DNA of 64,000 nucleotides from Pedobacter chinensis (GTDB lineage Bacteria; Bacteroidota; Bacteroidia; Sphingobacteriales; Sphingobacteriaceae). Shown here in pieces: positions 33,196 to 41,109 of this stretch. The stretch is taken from positions 248,001 through 312,000 of the forward strand of contig NZ_QPKV01000003.1 of NCBI RefSeq assembly GCF_003339865.1. Reading direction: 5' to 3'. The translations under genes were made by a program, and so were the position numbers. Each line of letters starts with the position of its first letter. Positions within the stretch are counted from its first letter, which is position 1. Below the pieces are notes generated by a model. The model was not told the origin of the DNA. It made no database searches and worked only from the letters and a program-made list of their open reading frames with translations.

Positions 33196-33645
33196 ATGTA
33201 TAACGAAAATAGATGCCGTACAGACAAAATGAACAGTTTTTTCGAGGCTAAAGGTAGAAGATTCGGTGCGCATCATAGAAGATTTGCAAGACATGCACAC
33301 GAAATGTTCGGACACGGTTTTAGGCGTGTTCCGGTAAACATCGAAGAAACAGAAGAAAGTTTTATCATTTACCTTTACGCACCAGCCTTAAGCAAAGAAC
33401 ACTTAAAAGTGGTCACAAAAGATGATGTTTTAACCATTTCTTACACGCCACAGGAAGATTCAGAATCCACAGAAAAGTTTAACAGAAGAGAATATAGCAA
33501 CGGGGCTTTCGAGCGAGCTTTTGCTTTAAATGGAAAGGTACTTCATGAAAATATATCGGCTGGTTATGCCGATGGAATTTTGAAAGTAACACTACCAAAA
33601 AATCCCGAAACGAATATACCGGCGAAAGATATCGCCGTAAACTAA
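33196..33645 (+). CDS. Small heat-shock protein, Hsp20/alpha-crystallin family
   Basis: 149 residues: N-terminal arm with many basic and His residues (HHRRFARHAHEMFG), then the alpha-crystallin domain from about residue 50 (VPVNIEETEESFIIYL...) with FNRREYSNGAFERAFAL and the C-terminal GILKVTLPKNPE. Holds unfolded proteins under heat or oxidative stress. Last gene of the operon before a strong terminator. Confidence 0.92.
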   Translation: MYNENRCRTDKMNSFFEAKGRRFGAHHRRFARHAHEMFGHGFRRVPVNIEETEESFIIYLYAPALSKEHLKVVTKDDVLTISYTPQEDSESTEKFNRREYSNGAFERAFALNGKVLHENISAGYADGILKVTLPKNPETNIPAKDIAVN

Positions 33646-33667
33646 GTTTCGTCTATTATAATTTCTG

Positions 33668-33700
33668 AAGCCTCAATTCTTATACGATTGAGGCTTTTTT
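33668..33700 (+). terminator. Terminator after the Hsp20 gene
   Basis: Nine-pair stem AGCCTCAAT / ATTGAGGCT followed by T6, 23 bp after the stop codon. Confidence 0.88.
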
Positions 33701-33736
33701 GTCTATTTTAATCATCATCATATCCGAAAATTTAAT

Positions 33737-33764
33737 TTGCATTTTTATCAAAACGTTATCTTTG
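33737..33764 (+). promoter_or_regulatory. Bacteroidota-type promoter of the DUF4197 gene
   Basis: TTG at 33737-33739, 17-bp spacer, TATCTTTG at 33757-33764. The predicted 5' leader is about 60 nt to the ATG at 33830. Confidence 0.6.
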
Positions 33765-33829
33765 TTTAAATAATTAAGCTGCATAAATTTTGTGGCAGTT
33801 ATTTTGCTTAATACAGCTAAATACAAATA

Positions 33830-34588
33830 ATGAAAAGAATTAATATTTTAACCACCTCATTCCTGGCATTGATATTACTTGCAAATCTGCAAGGTTGTGC
33901 CGAGATTAAGCCCAGTGATATCTTTAACAAGGTTAACGAAAAACAAGGCACAGGAGCTGCCGGCACCCCAACAAGCCTGGAAATTAGCCAGGGTATAAAA
34001 GAAGCTTTGCAAATAGGTGTTTCTGCGGGAGCAGATAGATTATCTGTAAAAGATGGGTTTTTCGGTAATTTGGCTGTTAAGATCCTGATGCCGCCAGAAG
34101 CTCAAAAAGTTGAAAAAACCTTACGTGGCATTGGCTTAAATACACTTTGCGACAATGTAATTGTAAGTTTAAATCGTGCGGCAGAAGATGCCGCTACAGA
34201 AGCGAAACCAATATTTATTGCTGCAATTAAACAAATGACATTGGCAGATGCCACAAATATCTTACTAGGAAATAATGATGCCGCAACAACTTACTTCAAA
34301 CGGGTTACAACCACACAATTAATGCAAAAATTTAGTCCGATTGTTACCAATAGCTTAAACAAAGTTAATGCGACAAAGTATTATTCAGATTTGACCACAC
34401 AATATAATCGTTTACCACTTGTTAAACCCATAAACACCAATTTAACCGAGTACGTTACGCAGAAAGCAATTGATGGTTTATTTATCGAAGTGGCTAAAGA
34501 AGAGCTAAAAATAAGAGGAAACTTAAATGCCCGCAGCACAACCTTATTACAAAAAGTATTTGGTTATGCAGATAAGAAAAAAGGTTAG
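33830..34588 (+). CDS. DUF4197 lipoprotein
   Basis: 252 residues: signal peptide ending in the lipobox-like LQGC (Cys about 23), then a helix-rich DUF4197 domain (EISQGIKEALQIGVSAGADRL, LRGIGLNTLCDN, EAKPIFIAAIKQMTLADA, TKYYSDLTTQYNRLP). Function not known; it occurs widely in Bacteroidota and Proteobacteria as a predicted envelope lipoprotein. Monocistronic between its own promoter and terminator. Confidence 0.88.
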   Translation: MKRINILTTSFLALILLANLQGCAEIKPSDIFNKVNEKQGTGAAGTPTSLEISQGIKEALQIGVSAGADRLSVKDGFFGNLAVKILMPPEAQKVEKTLRGIGLNTLCDNVIVSLNRAAEDAATEAKPIFIAAIKQMTLADATNILLGNNDAATTYFKRVTTTQLMQKFSPIVTNSLNKVNATKYYSDLTTQYNRLPLVKPINTNLTEYVTQKAIDGLFIEVAKEELKIRGNLNARSTTLLQKVFGYADKKKG

Positions 34589-34602
34589 GCCTCATTAAAA
34601 AT

Positions 34603-34648
34603 AAACAAAGAAGATCTGGGTTTAAATAAACCGGGTCTTCTTTGTTTA
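34603..34648 (+). terminator. Terminator after the DUF4197 gene
   Basis: Long near-perfect inverted repeat: AAACAAAGAAGA-TCTGGGTTTA and TAAACCGGG-TCTTCTTTGTTT, centred at 34625. It could terminate in both directions. Confidence 0.8.
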
Positions 34649-34669
34649 AAACAATTCGTAAAATTGTAC

Positions 34670-35605
34670 ATGACTACATTCAAATCACATTTAACGTTGG
34701 CCATTATTCCATGCCTGGTCATTTTTGCTTCCTGTAATCCGAACAATAACGATCAAACAAAATCTACTGCGATTTTGGATACGGTTTCCTTGAGCAGTAA
34801 AAATTTTGCGTTGGCCTATCAGGATGGGCAAAAAATTGTGGCCACCAGCATAGATACCATGAAACAGATTTCGTTTGGCGGAGCCACCAATCCTTCAATT
34901 TCACCAGATGGAAATAAATTGGCTTATACCGTAACTGATTCTGCGGGTTCCAGAACCATTTGGGTGGCCGATCTGGAGAATAAAAGCCAGTCGCAATTGC
35001 AGGTAAACAGCAATAATTATTACCAGGCAATGTGGTCTCCTGATGGCAACTCCATTGCTTTTAACATTTTCAACAGCAAAAATTTGTGGAAAGTTGGGGT
35101 GATTAAATCGGATAATACAGGTTATATAATGCTCGATAATGCTTCAACACTAAACGTTTATTCGCCCACCTGGAAAAATGAAAATGAGTTGGTTGCACAC
35201 GATTTGACAAATCTTTATACTTTCAATACTTCAGGAAAATTAATTGATACGAAAGCCATTGCCGATTTGATTGGAGGGGATTTTGCCCTTGCAAGCAGTA
35301 ATCATTTCTTCTATACAAAAGATGGCAGGAAAATCATTTTCAACGCAGGAAATGCTGACTCTTTGGAAGGCTTAACCGGGCCATCTGAAGCCGTATATAT
35401 TTTAGATTTGGCGAGTAAAAAAGTCGACCGTATTTCGCCAAAAGGCATAAATGTCCCATATGTATTTTTAACTGCTGATGATCGTATTTTTTACAGCGGG
35501 TATGAAAAACCTTTTATCCAAAGTAAAATTTATGTTTCTGATTTAAGTGGAACCATTAAAACCGTAGTTGATAAGGGAACAAATCCAACGGGAGCACTGA
35601 AATAA
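34670..35605 (+). CDS. Lipoprotein with TolB-like beta-propeller
   Basis: 311 residues from the ATG at 34670 (a TTG two codons earlier is less likely). Lipobox IFASC (Cys about 23). The rest is made of repeated TolB/WD40-type blades (SPDGNKLAYT, SPDGNSIAFN, WVADLENKSQ, YVSDLSGTIK). The role is probably a periplasmic scaffold; no enzyme residues are seen. Single gene. Confidence 0.75.
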   Translation: MTTFKSHLTLAIIPCLVIFASCNPNNNDQTKSTAILDTVSLSSKNFALAYQDGQKIVATSIDTMKQISFGGATNPSISPDGNKLAYTVTDSAGSRTIWVADLENKSQSQLQVNSNNYYQAMWSPDGNSIAFNIFNSKNLWKVGVIKSDNTGYIMLDNASTLNVYSPTWKNENELVAHDLTNLYTFNTSGKLIDTKAIADLIGGDFALASSNHFFYTKDGRKIIFNAGNADSLEGLTGPSEAVYILDLASKKVDRISPKGINVPYVFLTADDRIFYSGYEKPFIQSKIYVSDLSGTIKTVVDKGTNPTGALK

Positions 35606-35662
35606 ATCGCGTTGCTCCACCAATAAATTCCTCTTGGTACAACTTAGAAAGGTGTTGATATT

Positions 35663-36589
35663 ATGGCAACTAAAATAAAACTTGTAATTGTAGGAATTGG
35701 TGGCGTTGGAGGATATTTCGGTGGCTTATTGTCTAAAAAATATTCCGGAAGCACAGATGTGGAAATTATTTTTGTTGCCCGGGGCGCGCACCTGAAGCAC
35801 ATCAAAGAAAATGGCTTAAAGGTTATAACAGGCAAACATGAATTTATAACCCGACCAGATCTGGCAACAGCTAATTTTAATGAGATTGGCATTGCCGATT
35901 ATATCATTATTTGTACAAAGAGTTATGATTTAGCGGAAACCATTCAGCAATTAAAACCTTGTGTCGATAAAAACACCATCCTCTTGCCGCTATTGAATGG
36001 TGTTGATGCAACGGATAGGATTAAAGAAATTTTGCCGGAAGCAACTGTTTTAAAGGGTTGTGCATTTATTGTTTCGCGTTTAAAAGCCGCAGGTGTTATC
36101 GAAAATTCGGGTAGCATTCAAAAGCTATCATTTGGCTTGGATACCCCGCTCACTGAAAAAATTATTCTACTTGAGCATTTGTGCTTGAATGCTGGCATTG
36201 CAGCCAATTGTACAGATAAAATTGCCAAAGCGATTTGGGAAAAATTCATCTTCATTTCAGCGACAGCAACTGCGACCTCTTATTTCAATAGCCCGATAGG
36301 TAAAGTTCTTGAAGAAAATAATGAAACGATCATCAAACTTATTGATGAAGTTAAAAACCTTGCCCTTGCTAAGGAAATTTCGATAAGCAGTGATATTTCA
36401 GAAAAAACCCTTCACACCATGAAATCGATGAAATATGAGGTGACCTCATCTATGCACAGCGATTACCTCAATAGAAAGCCCGAAACGGAAGTGGAGTCTT
36501 TAACTGGTTATGTTGTTCATGAAGGAATAAAAATGGGTATTGAAATCCCAACTTTCGCTTTGCTTTATAAAGGATTGATTAAAGCTTAA
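35663..36589 (+). CDS. panE: Ketopantoate reductase-family protein
   Basis: 308-residue NADPH-dependent 6-phosphogluconate-dehydrogenase-like enzyme: N-terminal Rossmann GIGGVGGYFGG, CTKSYDL, LLNGVDA and the C-terminal helix domain with SSMHSDYLNRKPETEVESL that contains the catalytic-type residues. It reduces 2-dehydropantoate to pantoate for CoA synthesis. Bacteroidota often hold several paralogues, so the pantoate role is likely but not certain. Confidence 0.85.
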   Translation: MATKIKLVIVGIGGVGGYFGGLLSKKYSGSTDVEIIFVARGAHLKHIKENGLKVITGKHEFITRPDLATANFNEIGIADYIIICTKSYDLAETIQQLKPCVDKNTILLPLLNGVDATDRIKEILPEATVLKGCAFIVSRLKAAGVIENSGSIQKLSFGLDTPLTEKIILLEHLCLNAGIAANCTDKIAKAIWEKFIFISATATATSYFNSPIGKVLEENNETIIKLIDEVKNLALAKEISISSDISEKTLHTMKSMKYEVTSSMHSDYLNRKPETEVESLTGYVVHEGIKMGIEIPTFALLYKGLIKA

Positions 36590-36831
36590 GTCAGCTAAGC
36601 GAGCGATCGGTAATACATTCTTTCGTGCTTTTCCTAACCTCTGTTATTTGAAAATAAACAGGCTGCTAATAAATTTTTACGACGGATAGCAGAAGCTTTG
36701 TTATGATTAGGGGATATAGTGCATACAGTAAAAAAACAACTATTAAGCAATTCCTGAGCCTGATATTTCATCAAGTTTTAAAAATTAGTATCTTTAAAAC
36801 AGATAAGGCCGTTTAATTAAACTTCTTTGGG

Positions 36832-38208
36832 ATGAAAAAATGCTCCTCAAATTTTCTAATCGCTATTATCATTATTGTTTTCTCCCAAAGCACACGAGCT
36901 CAACGAATCGAGGTTTTAGATAGCAGCATTGTAGAAAACAACTTCTTTAAATCAAAAGCGGTCCGCATTTCTGCGGTTCCGGTAATTTTATTAGCAGGAA
37001 GTGCTGCAACCTGGGGAATTAGAAAAGATGTTCGTGAATTTCGAAATCGTTATCTCCCAACCTTTCGTTATCACTACGATGATTATTTACAATATGCTCC
37101 TGTAGCCACTGTTTTTGCACTGAATGCGGCTGGTGTGAAAGGAAAGCATAAAATGGGGAGAACGCTGGCATCATATGCTTTTTCTGCCGTAATTATGGCT
37201 TCGGTGGTAAATACCGTAAAATATAGTGCCAAAGTAGAGCGACCAGATGGAAGTACGCGTAACTCCTTTCCTTCAGGGCATACTGCTAACTCATTTATGA
37301 ATGCAACCCTCTTGCATAAAGAATATGGCCAATACCGATCTCCTTTGTATAGCATTGGCGCTTATACGGCTGCAACCGCAACGGCCGTTGGTAGAGAACT
37401 AAACAACAGACATTGGATTTCTGATGTTTTGGCTGGTGCAGGAATTGGAATTTTATCTACTGAAGTAGGATATGTTATTGCCGATAAAATTTTCAAGGAA
37501 CGCGGAGAACATATTAAGCTCAACAATAATCCTGTTCCTGTAAGTTTAAAACCCAGTTTTATAGAGCTTCGATTGGGTTACGCAGAAGCCCTGAGTAAAG
37601 ATTTAACCAATAAAAACAGTGGCTTATTTGCCAAAAGAGGATTCAATTTTGGTTTAGAGAGCGCCTGGTTTTTCTCTAAAAACATTGGCATTGGCGGGGA
37701 GTTTGCATTCTCTAGTTTCCCGATGAATGATGATGAGCTTGATTTTGATGATCCGGATATTGCTACCGTTAGTAATAGCCATTACACCCAGCCAATGGGA
37801 ATAAGATATATTCAAGCCGGGCCATACTTTAGTGTGCCGTTGCCAAGAAACTGGTTTATTACCGGAAAACTTACAGCAGGAAGATCTGCTGGTGCACAAG
37901 GCGAGGTGATTTTAAAGATCAGGGATGAGTACCAGGATATTTTTCAAGGACAAGAGCTGCCTTATTTCCGTTATAAACCAGAATCAGCTTTTGGCTGGTC
38001 TGTAGGTTTAGGCATTCAAAAACAGGTTAAAAGAAACATCGGTGTGAAAGCTTATGTAAGTTATTTCGATTCAGACAATGATTTTTCAGTTGATATAATC
38101 GATCAAATAAATGCCGCTGGAAGTTATACATTCAAAAACCTGGGAATGGAAAAAGTGAGGTTTAACCACATTACTTTCGGCTTAGGATTAACAGCGTTTT
38201 TGTGGTAG
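36832..38208 (+). CDS. PAP2 phosphatase fused to an outer-membrane-barrel-like domain
   Basis: 458 residues. A signal peptide (to TRAQ, about 24) precedes a PAP2 lipid-phosphate-phosphatase domain: K130-x6-R137P138, PSGH at 147-150, and R188-x5-H194-x3-D198 complete the catalytic signature. From about residue 240 the sequence turns to alternating beta strands (SFIELRLGYAEAL, GFNFGLESAWFFS, GIRYIQAGPYFSVPL) and ends FGLGLTAFLW, characteristic of a beta-barrel. Predicted to act on lipid phosphates of the envelope, perhaps lipid A; location inferred. Confidence 0.85.
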   Translation: MKKCSSNFLIAIIIIVFSQSTRAQRIEVLDSSIVENNFFKSKAVRISAVPVILLAGSAATWGIRKDVREFRNRYLPTFRYHYDDYLQYAPVATVFALNAAGVKGKHKMGRTLASYAFSAVIMASVVNTVKYSAKVERPDGSTRNSFPSGHTANSFMNATLLHKEYGQYRSPLYSIGAYTAATATAVGRELNNRHWISDVLAGAGIGILSTEVGYVIADKIFKERGEHIKLNNNPVPVSLKPSFIELRLGYAEALSKDLTNKNSGLFAKRGFNFGLESAWFFSKNIGIGGEFAFSSFPMNDDELDFDDPDIATVSNSHYTQPMGIRYIQAGPYFSVPLPRNWFITGKLTAGRSAGAQGEVILKIRDEYQDIFQGQELPYFRYKPESAFGWSVGLGIQKQVKRNIGVKAYVSYFDSDNDFSVDIIDQINAAGSYTFKNLGMEKVRFNHITFGLGLTAFLW

Positions 38209-38390
38209 GCCTGAAAATAGCAGTTTTCTTAGCAAACTTACCCAATCTCCACAATCTGGCTTGATCGGATTTGAATTATCAATTTAGTCGTTGCAAAGTA
38301 CGAAGCCATCCCAAAATAATGCTGGGCTAAAACCATCGCTTTAAGATTTATCGCCTTGCTCCTTTGATCAGGAAGATATACGAAAACTTA
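38209..38390. other. Spacer without features
   Basis: Part of the 560-bp gap between the PAP2 gene and groES. Nothing recognisable here, before the truncated repeat. Confidence 0.35.
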
Positions 38391-38499
38391 TTTTTTTCTG
38401 TGTAATCAGTGGCATCTGCGGGAAATACCTGAAAAATCTCAACGCCATTTACATTGATTCTCATGACAACGAAGTAGCTGCGAAGCAAAATAAATTATC
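38391..38499 (-). repeat. Truncated reverse copy of the CCCGCAGAT repeat
   Basis: Read on the minus strand this matches the leader of the array unit (ataatttattttgcttcgcag...), the outer arm CCCGCAGATGCC and part of the inner arm, then breaks off; the right-hand half is missing. Same family as 4192-4340 and 11807-12577. Confidence 0.65.
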
Positions 38500-38770
38500 C
38501 CTTAGAATTAACAGATATTTAAAAACGCGCAACCAAAATTCTAAAGTTGCTTCGACCAAGCGCAACACAAAAACTCCTTAAGCACCTTTCAAAACCCCAA
38601 TTATTGGCAATTACTAAATCCTCACTGCCAAGCTGACATTCACATTCCTGATTAGCGTGAAAAAATTGACAGTTTGGTGCAAATTTGTCCCTGAAAACCT
38701 ATTGGCATAAAAAGTGTTAATTGAATGCTTAGTTAAAAAACTTAAATCAAAATAAAAAATAATAAAAGTT
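38500..38770. other. groES upstream region
   Basis: About 270 bp without coding signal. There is no perfect CIRCE (TTAGCACTC-N9-GAGTGCTAA) element, and no clear TTG / TAnnTTTG pair, so groES control is not evident from sequence. Confidence 0.35.
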
Positions 38771-39061
38771 ATGGCGTTAAACCTAAAACCAATTGCTGGC
38801 AGTTCGAACAGAGTTATTGTTGAACCAGCTGCGGCAGAAGAAAAAACTGCATCGGGTTTGTATATCCCTGATACTGCTAAAGAAAAACCATCTAAAGGAA
38901 CTGTAGTTTCGGTTTCTGAAGAAGATTCTGAAGGTAAAAAAGCGAGTGTAAAAGTTGGCGATGTTGTAATCTATGGTAAATACGGTGGTACCGAGTTCCC
39001 TTATGAAGGTAAAGACTACTTAATCATGCGTGAAACCGATATTTACGCTGTTGTTGGGTAA
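38771..39061 (+). CDS. groS: Co-chaperonin GroES
   Basis: 96-residue Hsp10: MALNLKPIAGSSNRVIVEP, the mobile loop EEKTASGLYIPDTAKEKPS and GDVVIYGKYGGTEF near the end are family signatures. Forms a heptameric lid for GroEL. Start of the groESL operon; a 100-bp spacer with palindromes follows. Confidence 0.97.
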   Translation: MALNLKPIAGSSNRVIVEPAAAEEKTASGLYIPDTAKEKPSKGTVVSVSEEDSEGKKASVKVGDVVIYGKYGGTEFPYEGKDYLIMRETDIYAVVG

Positions 39062-39111
39062 AAATTAAAATGTTGCAACGTTAAATGTTGTAATGTTGTA
39101 TAGAGCGGATG

Positions 39112-39127
39112 GTTGAAATGTTTCAAC
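39112..39127. other. Perfect palindrome in the groES-groEL spacer
   Basis: GTTGAAA-TG-TTTCAAC, 16 bp, 34 bp before the groEL ATG. Several AATGTTG / CAACATT motifs surround it. Confidence 0.45.
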
Positions 39128-39161
39128 TTTCCAACATTAAAACTTTAAAACAATCTTTAAA

Positions 39162-40799
39162 ATGTCAAAACAAGTAAAATATAACGTAGAAGCACGCGAC
39201 GCCCTGAAAAGAGGAGTTGATATTCTTGCAAATGCAGTAAAAGTAACTTTAGGTCCGAAAGGCCGTAATGTAATCATCGATAAAAAATTCGGTTCTCCGG
39301 CTATTACCAAAGATGGTGTTACCGTTGCTAAAGAAATCGAATTGAAAGATGCGGTTGAAAACATGGGTGCTCAAATGGTTAAAGAAGTAGCATCAAAAAC
39401 AGCTGATATTGCTGGTGATGGAACAACTACTGCTACTGTTTTAGCTCAGGCTATTATCACTACTGGGATTAAAAATGTTGCTGCCGGTGCAAATCCAATG
39501 GATTTAAAACGCGGTATCGATAAAGCAGTTGCTGCTGTTGTAGAAAACTTAAGAGCTCAATCGCAAACTGTTGGTGAAGACAACAATAAAATCAAACAAG
39601 TTGCATCGATCTCAGCGAACAACGATGAGGTTATCGGCGCCTTAATTGCTGAGGCAATGGGTAAAGTTGGTAAAGATGGTGTAATTACTGTTGAAGAAGC
39701 AAAAGGTACTGAAACTGAAGTGAAAACAGTTGAAGGTATGCAATTTGACAGAGGTTACTTATCTCCATATTTCGTGACCAATGCAGATAAAATGGAAGCT
39801 GAATTAGATAATCCTTACATTTTAATCTACGATAAAAAAATCAGCAACATGAAAGAATTGTTGCCGGTTTTAGAAAAAACTGTTCAAACTGGTAAACCAT
39901 TGGTTATCATTTCTGAAGATTTAGACGGTGAAGCTTTAGCTACCCTGGTAGTTAACAAAATCCGTGGTTCTTTAAAAGTTGTTGCTGTTAAAGCTCCGGG
40001 TTTTGGTGATAGAAGAAAAGCAATGTTGGAAGATATCGCGATCTTAACTGGCGGTATCGTTGTATCAGAGGAAAGAGGTTATAAATTAGAAAATGCTGAT
40101 TTAACTTATTTAGGTTCTGCTGAGAAGGTTGTTGTTGATAAAGACAATACAACCGTGATTAATGGCGCTGGAAACACTGATGACATTAAATCTCGTGTTA
40201 GCCAAATCAAAGCTCAGATTGAAACAACCACTTCAGATTACGATAAAGAAAAATTACAAGAACGCCTGGCTAAATTAGCTGGTGGTGTGGCAGTTCTTTA
40301 CGTTGGAGCGGCTAGTGAGGTTGAAATGAAAGAGAAAAAAGATCGTGTTGATGATGCTTTACATGCTACACGCGCTGCTGTAGAAGAAGGTATTGTTGCT
40401 GGTGGTGGTGTTGCTTTCATCCGTGCTGTGGCTTCTATTGCTGATTTAAAAGGGTCTAACGAAGATGAGAATACCGGTATTCAAATCATTCGCCGTGCAA
40501 TTGAAGAGCCATTACGCCAAATCTGCGAAAACGCTGGTATTGAAGGCTCTATTGTTGTTCAAAAAGTTAAAGAAGGAACAGCTGATTACGGTTACAATGC
40601 CCGTACAGATGTTTATGAAAACTTAATTGGTGCAGGTGTTATCGATCCTACTAAAGTAAGTCGTGTGGCATTAGAAAATGCAGCATCTATCGCAGCCATG
40701 TTATTAACTACTGAAGTTGTTCTGGCAGACGAACCTGAAGAAGGTGGCGCTCCGGCAATGCCTCCAATGGGCGGCGGTGGCATGGGTGGCATGATGTAA
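39162..40799 (+). CDS. groL: Chaperonin GroEL
   Basis: 545-residue Hsp60: [15 protein letters not shown] start, [25 protein letters not shown] (nucleotide-binding), GGGVAFIRA and the C-terminal GGGGMGGMM tail. Folds proteins inside a 14-mer ring with GroES. Single-copy context, full length. Codon use is that of a highly expressed gene. Confidence 0.98.
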   Translation: MSKQVKYNVEARDALKRGVDILANAVKVTLGPKGRNVIIDKKFGSPAITKDGVTVAKEIELKDAVENMGAQMVKEVASKTADIAGDGTTTATVLAQAIITTGIKNVAAGANPMDLKRGIDKAVAAVVENLRAQSQTVGEDNNKIKQVASISANNDEVIGALIAEAMGKVGKDGVITVEEAKGTETEVKTVEGMQFDRGYLSPYFVTNADKMEAELDNPYILIYDKKISNMKELLPVLEKTVQTGKPLVIISEDLDGEALATLVVNKIRGSLKVVAVKAPGFGDRRKAMLEDIAILTGGIVVSEERGYKLENADLTYLGSAEKVVVDKDNTTVINGAGNTDDIKSRVSQIKAQIETTTSDYDKEKLQERLAKLAGGVAVLYVGAASEVEMKEKKDRVDDALHATRAAVEEGIVAGGGVAFIRAVASIADLKGSNEDENTGIQIIRRAIEEPLRQICENAGIEGSIVVQKVKEGTADYGYNARTDVYENLIGAGVIDPTKVSRVALENAASIAAMLLTTEVVLADEPEEGGAPAMPPMGGGGMGGMM

Positions 40800-41109
40800 T
40801 TATCCATTCAAATAACATAAAATTAAATTTCGTGTAAAATTATTCCCTCAAGGCTTAAAGGCTTTGGGGGTTTTTTGTGCCCTGATGACATCAAAACTGA
40901 GGTTTTTTCCGTTTTGCAACTTGTTCATTTTGTTCGAGTTGGTGTAAAGTTTTGCAGCTGTAACCTAAAAATTACGTATTTTGTACTTGAATGTTTATGA
41001 AAGCGTAGCTTTAATTAATACACATATTTAAGTAGGTTAATCAGAAGATCAAGCTAAATACTTTGATTTAACACATAAACTAAATCGTTCCGAGCGCTAG
41101 AGAGATTTA
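40800..41109. other. Spacer between groEL and the 1975-residue gene, with terminator
   Basis: A weak stem (40845-40876; CCCTCAAGGC and GCTTTGGGGG, T6 tail) probably ends the groESL transcript. The rest is AT-rich leader without recognised promoter boxes. Confidence 0.5.
40845..40876 (+). terminator. Terminator of groESL
   Basis: Imperfect stem of about nine pairs, CCCTCAAGGC / GCTTTGGGGG, with a TTTTTT tail, about 45 bp past the groEL stop. Confidence 0.65.

Noticed and set aside
38500-38770. CIRCE element upstream of groES
   Set aside because: No TTAGCACTC-N9-GAGTGCTAA match; GTGTTAATTGAATGCTTAG is too different.
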